Shown: positions 1 to 10,648 of the stretch, piece by piece
Position numbering within the stretch: the stretch's first letter is position 1
Layout: the number at the start of each line of letters is the position of its first letter
Origin: Amphibalanus amphitrite
Taxonomy: Eukaryota > Arthropoda > Thecostraca > Balanomorpha > Balanidae
Direction: 5' to 3'
DNA length: 64,000 nucleotides
Assembly: GCF_019059575.1 (NCBI RefSeq)
Contig: NW_024883086.1
Span: 1-64,000 of the forward strand
Program-made: the position numbers and the translations under genes
Notes under the pieces: generated by a model
What the model was told of the DNA's origin: nothing
The model's database searches: none
Seen by the model: only the letters and a program-made list of their open reading frames with translations

Positions 1-1394
1 AGCAGCCCTCTACTGTAAGGTGTTTTGAGCTATCGCCAAAAGTCGTGAGTGGAGCGCTACTGACTCCTCCGGTCGGCCGCCGGGGGTAAGGAGGCGTGCA
101 GGGTATCGGAAAACCACCTAATACTTTGCGAATTTTGCCGATAAAAATACGTTTCTTATGCCAACTTGTAGCCAAAAGACTACTGAATCTCAACCAGTCG
201 TATCCTTGCACTAAATGGCTTGGTTTAGACGACGATAGGTCTGAAAAGAAAAGGTCCCATGTATTCTCTATGGGCCGCGAGGCCGTTGGCACCAAGTTTC
301 GGGAAGTGCCCTCGCCACAACCGCACGTGCAGATTTGGTCACGTGACCAAGCGCATTTGCCGCCACTGTATTTATATACACTGTGCCTTATGTGTCGTGA
401 GCCACGGCAATGAACCACCCTGCGCCATCTCACACGCAAGCCAATTTCAAGCGCTGCTCAAGAGAGCCATTGTACGTAACATATTTCACTCACGCAAACG
501 CGCGATGCTACCTACGCATAGCTGATGCCACTTTTGGATGAAGTATTGATTTACAAAAATATGTCTATTTGGCACGATTAATGTGACAGAAACAGTGGCA
601 TGAACAGACTTTCACCTCCATAAAATGCAATTTATACTCGACTTGGGCATTGGAACGGGAAGTTATTACAAGCATGGGCCCCACCAACACCTGCAAATGA
701 ACCATGGTTGTGTGATGCATCACTATGGAACTCAATCGCTAAAGCAAACGGTGAAGTATGCATATAATTGAATAAGAAAATTTGATGCTATGGGTAACAT
801 GTAAATAAAACATGGTAAATATCCTAAAAATCAACAGGTCTGGCAGCGCCATTTATGGCACAACAGCAATAATTGAATGAGTAAGTTTTTACCATAAATG
901 GGAATGTCCCTATACCACTCCATACCATCAAACACCGACCAAGAATGCGTTTTTGCCTCTGGCAGCTAAGTCTCACTGCCCCACCCGGTCTCAGGCTGCA
1001 GGTGCCCGTGCAGTACGGTTAATCCGATCATACCTATCGATCTTAGCTCGCCGGCGAGGTAAGCCGTCACAGCAGAGACTTGGTGGCTACCCTGATACGC
1101 ACTCCAGAGCCTCGATGGCGATTTGTTCGGTTTGTTTCGCAGAGAATGTTATAAGTGTTGTGTAAATACAGGTTAAGCCTAGATGCAAAAATGATAACGG
1201 TGTCTGTGAGCCTTTCTGTAATCTGTATCCTTCTTAAGAAATCATGGATAATAACATAAATGGACACAACTGGGAACAAAGAAGAAAAAGAATAATAATA
1301 AGCGATCATTTTTCTCACAGGCAAAACACAAAACGAGACATTTGTTTCAATGTCCTTGCGGTATTGTGCCTATTGCAAAAAAAAAAAACAAATG
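1..1394. other. No recognised feature
   Basis: I see no convincing gene or repeat structure here. One pyrimidine-rich acceptor-like site ends at 965 and is followed by 18 open codons and a stop (966-1022), but nothing else supports it as an exon. The short open frames show no protein-like character that I recognise. Confidence 0.5.
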
Positions 1395-2013
1395 TTGCTT
1401 AAAGGGACCCTCCCACCAGGGCTGCGGAGTCGATGGATTTTCGGCGACTCCGACTCCGACTCCGACTCCGGCTTTCAAAAACCAGCTCCGACTCCGACTC
1501 CGACTCCGGGCAGAATTGTCGACTCCGACCGACTCCAACTCCCGACTCCGACTCCGCAGACCTAGCAGGGCTGCGGAGTCGACAGATTTTCGGTGACTCC
1601 GACTCCGACTCCGGCTCGGGTTTCTAAAATCGACTCCGACTCCGACTCCGACTCCGGTCACAACTGTCGACTCCGACCGACTCCGACTCCGACTCCGACT
1701 CCGACTCCGACTCCGCAGCCCTGCCTCCCACCTTCAAAAAAGTTAATGAATTGGCATGAAAGTGATGTCGCTCGGTTCAGAAAGAGCAAAAACGAATATC
1801 TACCAAATTTCATCGAAAAATATTCACCGGTTTTCAAGATATAAGACTTTTACTTTTGTTTACTTTTTGGGATCTCCGCTGTTCCTAGCGAATTTATTTG
1901 AAAGTGCGGCATTTGTTGCGCGCTAAGCAGCATATACCACCGCGTGCTACAAAACGTTTTAGTCAAACATTTAAAAATCGTTAGATATCTGCGCTGACGT
2001 CACACATTCAGAC
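1395..2013. repeat. Dispersed repeat R, copy 1 (interrupted by a hAT-type insertion)
   Basis: The flanks of the insertion at 1417-1723 match a second locus at 39690-40511 in the same orientation. Shared segments include the stretch around TTAATGAATTGGCAT, a segment reading AATATCTACCAAATTT, one reading GCAGCATATACCACC, and the right end GCGCTGACGTCACACATTC. Similarity stops just after the CACATTCAGA motif (about 2013 here, about 40511 in copy 2). The left edge near 1395 is less certain. Family unknown. Confidence 0.7.
1409..1731. mobile_element. hAT-type MITE made of (GACTCC)n hexamers, with 8-bp target duplication
   Basis: The element proper is 1417-1723. It begins CAGGGCTGCGGAGTCG and ends with the exact reverse complement of those 16 bases. 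CCTCCCAC lies immediately outside each end (1409-1416 and 1724-1731), a perfect 8-bp duplication. A CAGGG..CCCTG terminus with an 8-bp duplication is the signature of hAT transposons. The interior is two tandem ~150-bp modules; a second CAGGGCTGCGGAGTCG starts at 1566. Both modules are dominated by GACTCC hexamers. No transposase is present, so it is non-autonomous. Confidence 0.85.
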
Positions 2014-3365
2014 TTGTCAGTGTTTTTTTATCTATAAATGATATCACTCATTAGTCATTACCGACAGCTACTCGGTCGAAGCGGGATATCCACCGCAAAG
2101 CGGTAGGTAATTATGCCATTAGTTCCTGACCTCGGCACGAACGGCAGGGTTTTCAGTTATATCCACAGCGGAACGGCTGCAGTAAAGCCACCAAAACCAC
2201 CTTCCGTATACAGGATGTAACGCATCGACACAAACACTTCAGGATAGGCTAGAACGTGGTGCTTGGTATCACCTCGACCCAAGATCAATACTCAGTCAGC
2301 TTTGTCGCAAAAGGTCACTTACGGCACAAACTAGCAAGAGCGCACGGTGCTGATTTTGGGAGCGCACACCAGCTGAGTCTGGCTCAAGTCGGTTGTGACT
2401 GTGGGTGCTTGATGGGTTGAGGAGGGATTGTGAGTGGGTGGGTAGGGGTTACGTGGTGGTGGCTAGAGGATTAGGATGGGGGTGGGGTGGGGATCTGGTT
2501 TGCAAAGTGCACCACCTGGGCAGAGCCACGACGTGACATGGGACTTGCGGTGCCACATTGGAGGAGGATTTCCCGGAAACGGCACCGCTCGAGCGCGCCG
2601 TTCAGTTTCGGGAGGTTTTACTAAGAAACTCAGTGGTAGTCAAGAGTACGATAGTACGAAGTACTGTTGGAAATGAAGACAGGTGTGGGTATGGGCGGGC
2701 GACCCATCCTACATGAAGCTGCAATTATGTGAAATATGAAATGTTAGAAACGTGCTACCAACGACACCAGCAAACAAATAACGAAACCAAGTACGGAAAT
2801 TGGGCAGAGTGCATGAGGCTGAGGGTAAAAATTGCACGAAGCTGGTAAATTATTATGTCATGTAATCATGAACGTGAAACCTGAGCACAATATATTAAAC
2901 CCGAGCCAACAATACATCAGATGATTTCAAGTAATATTTCAAATAATAACTTGACAACACCTCACCAATGCCCGCCTCCGTTTTCCTGTGAAACCCCCGT
3001 GAATCTCCCCTGTGGAAGCCGCTGTGAGTGTGGACATCACTCATCCACATCCCCCACCACACGTCCGGTGTGCCACATTCCACATCCACGTCCACATCCA
3101 TGTATGCCAGCTCGGGTGTGCGGGGCTCTGAGGTACGGCGCCCGTTGGGAGGTAGCCCATCTGAAATTCCACACCTCACAGACGTCACGTCGGCCAGCGG
3201 TGATGAATTAAAACCGCCCCCTGATGGACATTGCCCAACCGCGGCCGGAGCAGCGGATATCACAGTGTGTCTGCAGGGGAGCCGTCAGAATTGGGTGTTG
3301 CAGACTTTGGTACGTTCATGTACCGCAATGCGCAATGTTGGATTGTTACCTGAAATGAGCTTGCA
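2014..3365. other. No recognised gene
   Basis: Non-repetitive sequence with a G-rich stretch around 2400-2500. No splice-bordered open frame or element terminus was identified. Confidence 0.4.
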
Positions 3366-3649
3366 CACTGAGAAAAAAATTGACTCCATATGGGTCAAAA
3401 CTCTTGAAAATGCTCCCCTGAAAACTCCTTAAAACCATTGATAACTCCCTTTCCAGCAGAGTTATTGAGTGTGTTCTAGGGTAACTTTGAGCCTTCCTCA
3501 TTTTGCGGAAGAGTTTTCAAGAGTTCTTAAAGGATGACGAAATGACTCCATGTGTGACACCCCATAACTCTGTGACGCAACTCTCCATTACTCCCGAAAA
3601 ACCTTTCCCGAACGTTCCGACAGGAGTAAAAGGGGAGTTACGAAGGGGT

Positions 3650-3816
3650 TTTAGCATACGTCGCGAGGCTGCCGGTGGCCGCCATCTTTTGCGCGTAGTA
3701 CACAGCACGTTGTGCGGGGCGGCGGGCGAGGTGTTAGTGAAGAGCGTGTTGACTTAGACGGACCTGACCTATACAGTGACCGTGACGGATAATTGGACCT
3801 TACTTTGGATTTAAAG
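3650..3816 (+). promoter_or_regulatory. CpG-rich promoter-like patch with possible untranslated first exon
   Basis: A GC- and CpG-rich stretch holds a GCCGCCATCTT motif, which matches the YY1-type core AAGATGGCGGC. It ends in a good splice donor, AAAG|GTAAGC, at 3816/3817. The frame that would match the exon at 4931 is open only for the last 10 codons and has no ATG, so any exon ending here is probably 5' untranslated. The intron to the next exon would be 1,114 bp. Both pieces lie between the inverted arms of the 3366-5729 element, which suggests they belong to that element's own or captured gene. Confidence 0.35.
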
Positions 3817-4639
3817 GTAAGCAAGCTTAGCTGTATTTCCCATCATGCTTTTATAGTGTAAAGTGTTATAATGCTGTGATGAGAACATATGGTAACCCCA
3901 TGTTCTTGATGGGCTGGAATGGTCTCTGTAAGGGTATTTGATTTGTTTTGTTCCTGAGTGAGATAAAGATCGGAAACAGCATGCTCTGAGGTTCTAGGTA
4001 TTTGCAAATATCATACATTATTTCCCTCGAATAAAATGGAAAGTTAGGATTACACAAGCTTTACACGTCATGGATCCTATTGTTATTGCCCAATTATTTT
4101 AATATCCATACCAATGACAAATCTCAAATTTGAAGGGCTTTCGAAGCAGAGCCAGAAAATTAAACTATCTTGGCATAAAAGCCTTGATTTAGACCCTATA
4201 TAAAAAAAAATCAGTTACCTACTTACCTACCCTGCCACTGCCCATGAATTATGAAAACCACCGACAAACCAGCATGTTTAAATAAATTTTGTCTAAATTG
4301 TTGTATGTTTTTAGAAAGTGTCCATAATTGAATTTCGTTCTTTAATGTTGACATGGGTACCTATGCAGCGTATAACGTCCTTAGCTTATTTTTAGCGACC
4401 TGCTCAACTTTTTGAGCGTTCAAGTAGGCACGTTTTATAGCATTGCCCTACTGTGTCTGCAACTAAGATGGAGGCTATTAACTTGCCCTTTAGACTTTCA
4501 CTGAAACTTTATCAAAATTGTAGTGCATAAAAAGTATGCTAACTTTGCAATCTCTTGCTTTCATTATTTTGACATCATGTGCCGAAATGCAGTATCAGTG
4601 CCAACACGTCAGGTCGCGTATGTCTCGTCTCGTCCATCT

Positions 4640-4890
4640 TGTCTCATCTGCCTACCTCTCAGTCTCCTCCCTCATTTCTTCCTTCCATCTTTCCTCGCTT
4701 CCTTCCTCACTCCCTCTTTCCCTCCCCTCTCTCTCCCTTTCTTTCTCCCTCTCTCCCTCCCTTCCTTCCTTCCTTCTTTTCCTTCCTTCCTTCCTTCCTT
4801 CCTTCATCCCTCCCCTCCTTCCCTCCCTTTCTCCTTCACTATTTCCCTCCTTCTTTTTTTCTTTCTCCTCCATTTCCTCCCACGCAATGT
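4640..4890 (+). repeat. Polypyrimidine (CCTT/CTCC)n tract
   Basis: About 250 bases are almost pure C and T, including runs of CCTT. It lies about 40-290 bases upstream of the splice acceptor at 4930. Homopurine/homopyrimidine tracts of this length can form triplex DNA. The apparent Ser/Leu/Phe-rich open frames are low-complexity artefacts. Confidence 0.85.
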
Positions 4891-4930
4891 TAAGTGTACC
4901 TATAATTTCATGGTTATTAACATTTTGCAG

Positions 4931-5076
4931 GGGATGAGCTGAAGAGCCTGCAGCGCATCCCGCAAGACACGTCGGAAGCCAACGGAGGCCAGCCAAATAT
5001 CCATCCCACCATCGTGAAAGGAGAGCCGGACGAAGAAGACGCAGTATTCGTCGAAGCCCAGGAGGTGGTAGGGTAG
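4931..5076 (+). CDS. Probable 3'-terminal coding exon of an unrecognised acidic protein
   Basis: A splice acceptor (ATTTTGCAG) ends at 4930. Two bases complete a split codon, then 47 codons run open to TAG at 5074-5076. The peptide begins DELKSLQRIPQD and ends in an acidic tail containing IVKGEPDEED. VKGE fits the psi-K-x-E SUMO-acceptor pattern, and tails like this are common in arthropod transcription-factor-like proteins, but I recognise no domain. No poly(A) signal is obvious; about 250 bases of untranslated sequence follow before the right arm of the surrounding inverted-repeat element. It may be the last exon of that element's own gene after internal deletion, or of a captured host gene. 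Upstream coding exons were not found. Confidence 0.45.
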
Positions 5077-5729
5077 CGGCACCACCAGACCAAGCATTCC
5101 TGCTGTGGTAGGCCGCCTTTTGGATTCTTAACATCCAAAGTCGCGACCGTGAAGCATATGGAGTGAGATCCCCGGAGAGCGTGCCGCGGCGGGATGTCGA
5201 AAGCGTTTGTTAATTTTTTAAGCATCCCACCTATGAATACACTTGAATACACATTTCTTGAAATATATTTTTATCTGTGCTTCGGTACACGAGCTTTGGG
5301 TGTTTACGCTATTCGTCCAATATTTATTTTCGGGGGGGGGGGGGGGGCAGGGGCTGGACTGGAGTGATGGGAAGTTTGGGTGAGTTTGATGGGGAGTAAC
5401 AAGAGGTATACCATGAAGATGTAAACGGAGTTTTGGGGAATAATGGAATGGAGTAATCGGGAGTAATTATGAGGCAGTAGGAGAGTCATTGAGAGTAATG
5501 GAAGGGAGTTTCAGGGAGTATGTTGTTTGTTTTGATAGGGTAAAGGAGAGTAAGGAAGAGTTTTCTAAAACGGTAGGGAGAGTTACAGAGAGTTTCTCGA
5601 GGGAAGTTTTGGGGTGTAATGGAGAGTTTTGGAAGGGGTGTAATGAGGAGTACCACCTGGGAGTTTTGGGGTGTCGTTTTGGTGAACTCCCCCTGGGGGT
5701 GTCATGCGGAGTCAGGATTTTTCTCAGTG

Positions 5730-7842
5730 CATACCGGTGGTTGGTTGCTGTTTGGTCTGATACAAAAAGACAAGACATATTTTTTATGTAATGCAAAATT
5801 TACTAGATGAACCATAGGGGTCATGACAAATATAATAATAGACCATATAACAGGCTTCTAAGAATTACTAATAAGAATTATATATAATGCTTCTAAGAAT
5901 TACCCTGGATCCGTCAGTGAGACTGCACAACCTCCTAGAAGTGTGCTCCCAGCCCACGTCACACCAGGGCCTAGTCAGGTCTGTACATAATGCGTCAATC
6001 TTCGGCCCGGGTTGGCACAAGGATGGGAAAACGAGCATGCATATCGGCTGAATTGAGAATGGTAGTTCCGTGGGGGGCGGTCGATCACGTTTAGAGAATG
6101 GCGGAAACCCACTCGAGTGTGCTTAGGAACAAAATTATGGAATATGAAAAATATCGAAAGTAACAATCACAAGCAAAACTATGGAAGTCAAAAGTAAAAA
6201 TATGGAAAGTCACGACTACGAGTACTTCTGCGCGTGTCTTAAATAAAAGACTCAGATTCTAGGATGAATACATTCCCCTCCAATTGAAGCAGACATATCT
6301 CAGACGTAGGGTTACTCATTTTAGGTCCATTTCACGGAATATATTGGAATGCAATATCACGTATTCAATACTCATACTCCCAAGAGAGCATTTCCTACAT
6401 CGCCCCCACACACTGAAGTTGCAAACAAGGCCCTATATAGGCATACCTTGCAACATACCTAAAGGACAAACACATCCGGTCAGCAACATTCATCACCCTC
6501 CACAACATTCGAGATGCTCTAAACTGGCGTTGACAAGTGTTCAGAGCGCTCTTAATTTCCCTGGCGACCACTCGACCCGATCGTCGCGGTAAATTCGAGT
6601 TGCTCAGGCTACCAAAAACAACCGGAAAACGCACTTCGCGGCGCACTTACCAAAATAAGGGACGGCATTAGTTGCTAAAAATGATCACAAAGTGAGCGTA
6701 TGGGAATATGTGGTATTTAGTACAGTAAAAGCGTGTGCATAAATTATAAGAGGATGAGTCATATTACGTCAATTCTACGCCCCGCTGGTAAGGACTGCAG
6801 CAGAAATATACGCTGCAGAAAACACTGCCAAACCCAGCGCTTATGTCAATAGTTCTGAATGATAACCTATTTTCATTTTGCTGATGTTTGTCAATTTAGG
6901 AAGGATAATTCAGCGTTGAGCACAGCACTAACGAAGTTTCTTGTTGTGGTTCAAGTTATTCAAACGTTAGCAACAACTTCGCTAAGCTTACATAAACGAA
7001 AACTTCGTGAAACTTTTCTCTTATTCCTGCTTTCATTCAGTCGGACACAAATGCCCGCATCAAAACATATGAAAATGCGTGTCTCAACTGTTTCATTATC
7101 CGATGAAAACAGTAAAAACGAGCGACTTTCAATCACATGCATAAAACCATCCAGTATCTCTAAATTCCTGTTCCCCAGGAATTTTACTGAATGTCGCCTG
7201 TCGCCAGATCGCCTTTATGATCCCCGGTCAGATTGACAAGACATAATCCTGTTCTGTCGATCCGCGCGCGGCGCTATCGACCAATCATCATGCCGCGAGC
7301 GCGCTATGAACCAATCACCGTCCAGAAATCAATGGCCAATAAAACGCCCCCATCGACTGCTGGACAGAAGATCGTCGGACGCAGGAATTTCACCAAAGTG
7401 AGGCGTCGGCGAGGTCCAATTTCAGACAGAGTGGTCAAGGAAAGGTCCTCACTCATTGTGGATAAGCCATGAAAGTATTTGACGAAATTCATCCCAGTTA
7501 TGCGCGGAATGGAGCACCATTTGGCTGGCTCGTATAAGTTTAGCGGTTACGAATGCTGGCCATTTGGATGCTGGATAGATCCTCGCTGGATCAATTTCGA
7601 CAAATTGCATGCAATGTACGGTTTTACTGCACCGTTTCTTATAAAACAAGCTATGAAATGCTTCTCTACATGCGTTTATAGAAAAAAAGATCATCAATTT
7701 AAAGTAAGGCCACTGTGACTTATAGTGTGCGCAGCACGAGCGACCACCCTATCCCATAATTATTATCAACCGCAATGAATTTAATCCGCATTTCAAATGT
7801 GCCAGCTGTCAGCGCGTGTGACACGCTGCGCTGCTTTGTTCA
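5730..7842. other. No recognised feature
   Basis: No splice-bordered coding frame or element terminus was found. Short open frames around 6284-6650 and 6859-7236 have no recognisable protein character. Confidence 0.4.
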
Positions 7843-10274
7843 CTGTTCATTAGGCCCCGTCAAACTTTCTAAAGTTTTTGGAAGACCAGCTCCCCTGGTG
7901 TTTTCCCATTGCTTGTTGGCCCAATAAAAGGTATGCAAAATTTCAGCTTCCTAGCTCAACGTTTGCGTCTGCCTCAAAGGCCTCGAAGTTTGCCCCATAG
8001 GGCATAATGGAGACTGCAATGCCGGTGTTAGCTGCATTGTCCTGGCAGCGGCGTTCATTGGCACAATATCGCCACGAATCAACTGCTGCCCAAGCAAGAG
8101 ATGAACCAAACTAGTCTTTGCCATGCCCCCCCCCCACTCACACCCCTCCCCCTCCTTACCCCCTGATTTTGTAATGCATCGTTTGATTTCCATGCATTGT
8201 TCACGATCACTTTATCTGTTTTTTTTTTTTTCAGGATGCCTAAATGCTGATTGAGACAAATATATTAGTACCTAGCTTTAACATTCATGTGCATATGTAT
8301 ATTAATTTCGACTTAATACTGCGGCGGCGGCAAACAGATAACTACGAACGACAACAGCAGCAGGAGACCAATTGACGGCGGGCACGGCACTGGTGACGGT
8401 GACGGGTACCGGTGTCACCCACTATGGTCGAGTCTGCGTGTCCGGTGTCGTGGCTTACCTACAAGCACGAAGGTTCTCTTGCGCGGCTTTTTGGAAAACT
8501 CTGCAGTGCGGTCTAGGAGTGAACTCTGCAGTTTTCAAAAACTCGTCATTTCTTTCCATGCAACGACATAATATGAGGACGCCTTTAGGGCCCAAAGGGG
8601 CGCCCCAAATTTAAAGGTACAGGAAAATGGGCTTGACCTTAAATGCCCGCGTATGCTGGATACGCCTCTGCTCTGGAGGCTGAGGGGCGCCATGTTTTTT
8701 TTCGTAATGGGGCGCCCAATCGCCTGTGATCTTTAATGGGGCGCCTGTTAAGCTTTGCAGATCAGCATCCGTGGTGTTGACTTGTGTGCCGAGTGCTCTG
8801 CCCCCTGGAAGGGGCGCCATCGTTCAGAGGGGCGCCGAATGTTCTTGAGAGGTGCCAGTAATATTGAATGGGGGCGCCGGATGTTCTGGAGGGGCGTCAA
8901 TGATATTGAATGGTGCGCCAGATGCTCTGAATGGGACGCCAGCGATAATGAATGGGGCGCCCACTCGCCCGTGAACTTCAATGGGGTGCCTGATACGTGA
9001 GACGAGTCGGTGGTGTTGAATGGCGTGCCAAGTGATCAAGAAGTCACTCGGCTTCTTGATCAAGTGACTTCTTGATCACTTGGCACGCCATTCAACACCA
9101 CCGACTCGTATCACGTATCAGGCACCCCATTGAAGTTCACGGGCGAGTGGGCGCCCCATTCATTATCGCTGGCGTCCCATTCAGAGCATCTGGCGCACCA
9201 TTCAATATCACTGACGCCCCTCCAGAACATCCGGCGCCCCCATTGAATATTACTGGCACATCTCAAGAACATTCGGCGCCCCTCTGAACGATGGCGCCCC
9301 TTCCAGAGGGCAGAGCACTCGGCACACAAGTCAACACCACGGATGCTGATCTGCAAAGCGTAACACGCGCCCCATTAAAGATCACAGGCGATTGGGCGCC
9401 CCATTAAGAAAAAAAAAACATGGCGCCCCTCAGCCTCCAGAGCAGAGGCGTATCCAGCATACGCGGGCATTCAGGTCAAGCCCATTGTCCTGTACCTTTA
9501 AATTTGGGGCGCCCCCTTTGGCCCTAAAGGCGTCCTCATATTATGTCGTTGCATGGAAAGAAATGACGAGTTTTTTTTTTAAAATTGCGGAGTTCACTCC
9601 TAGACCGCACTGCAGAGTTTTCCAAAAAGCCGCGCAGGAGAACCTTCGTGCTTGTAGGTAAGCCACGACACCGGACACGCAGACTCGACCATAGTGGGTG
9701 ACACCGGTACCCGTCACCGTCACCAGTGCCGTGTCCGCCGTCAATTGGTCTCCTGCTGCTGTTGTCGTTCGTAATTATCTGTTTGCCGCCGCCGCAGTAT
9801 TGAGTCGAAAGTAATATACATATGCACATGCATGTTAAAGCTAGGTACTAATATATTAGTCTCAATCAGCATTTAGGCATCGTGAAAAAAAAAACAAACA
9901 GATAAAGTGATCGTGAACAATGCATGGAAATCAAACGATGCATTACAAAATCAGGGGGGTAAGGAGGGGGAGGGGTGTGAGTGGGGGGGGGCATGGCAAA
10001 GACTAGTTTGGTTCATCTCTTGCTTGGGCAGCAGTTGATTCGTGGCGATATTGTGCCAATGAACGCCGCTGCCAGGACAATGCAGCTAACACCGGCATTG
10101 CAGTCTCCATTATGCCCTATGGGGCAAACTTCGAGGCCTTTGAGGCAGACGCAAACGTTGAGCTAGGAAGCTGAAATTTTGCATACTTCTTATTGGGCCA
10201 ACAAGCAATGGGAAAACACCAGGGGAGCTGGTCTTCCAAAAACTTTATAAAATTTGACGGGGCCTACTGTTCAT
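7843..10274. mobile_element. 2.4-kb palindromic hAT-type foldback element with 8-bp target duplication
   Basis: The element is 7851-10266. It starts TAGGCCCCGTCAAA and ends in the reverse complement, and CTGTTCAT lies on both outer sides (7843-7850 and 10267-10274). The two ~1.2-kb arms are near-identical inverted copies meeting at about 9058, where short CTTGATCA-type repeats form the loop. Each arm contains the same outer unique block, a poly-C/poly-G tract, a poly-T/poly-A run, a CGG-rich block and a GGCGCC-rich minisatellite. The TAG-type terminus and 8-bp duplication fit hAT. No transposase frame is present. Open frames appear in mirrored pairs because the arms are copies. Confidence 0.85.
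8585..9535. repeat. GGGGCGCC-rich degenerate minisatellite in mirrored arms
   Basis: Within the palindrome, roughly 25-35-bp units carrying GGGGCGCC plus an ATGTTCT- or AATATTGAATG-like segment repeat loosely along each arm, in opposite orientations on either side of 9058. This is part of the surrounding element, not an independent insertion. Confidence 0.65.

Positions 10275-10648
<374 letters not shown>

Larger units (their letters stand above)
3366..5729. mobile_element. Inverted-repeat (foldback-like) element with CACTGAGAAAAA termini
   Basis: The left end starts CACTGAGAAAAA at 3366 and the right end is its inverse (TTTTTCTCAGTG, ending 5729). Both are followed inward by TGACTCC and then by long, loosely periodic arms: ACTCC/AACTCC motifs at about 3385-3650 and GGAGT motifs at about 5355-5720. 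These arms are mutually inverted but diverged. A 16-base G run sits at 5332-5347. Between the arms lie a CpG-rich promoter-like patch, a pyrimidine tract and a coding exon. The same CACTGAG terminus recurs at 26955 and, inverted, at 42894. No target duplication longer than 2 bp could be assigned, so the superfamily is open. Confidence 0.6.

Noticed and set aside
966..1022. Possible 18-codon terminal exon after an acceptor-like site
   Set aside because: It is short, without a partner exon or poly(A) signal, and a competing frame continues through the same bases.
4523..5134. Ser/Pro/Leu- or Glu/Arg-rich ORFs of 100-160 codons
   Set aside because: They arise from the polypyrimidine tract. Only the acceptor-bordered 4931-5076 frame has exon character.
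8372..9829. Mirrored ORFs with the same protein on opposite strands
   Set aside because: They are the two arms of the palindromic element read twice. No start, domain or splice evidence supports coding.
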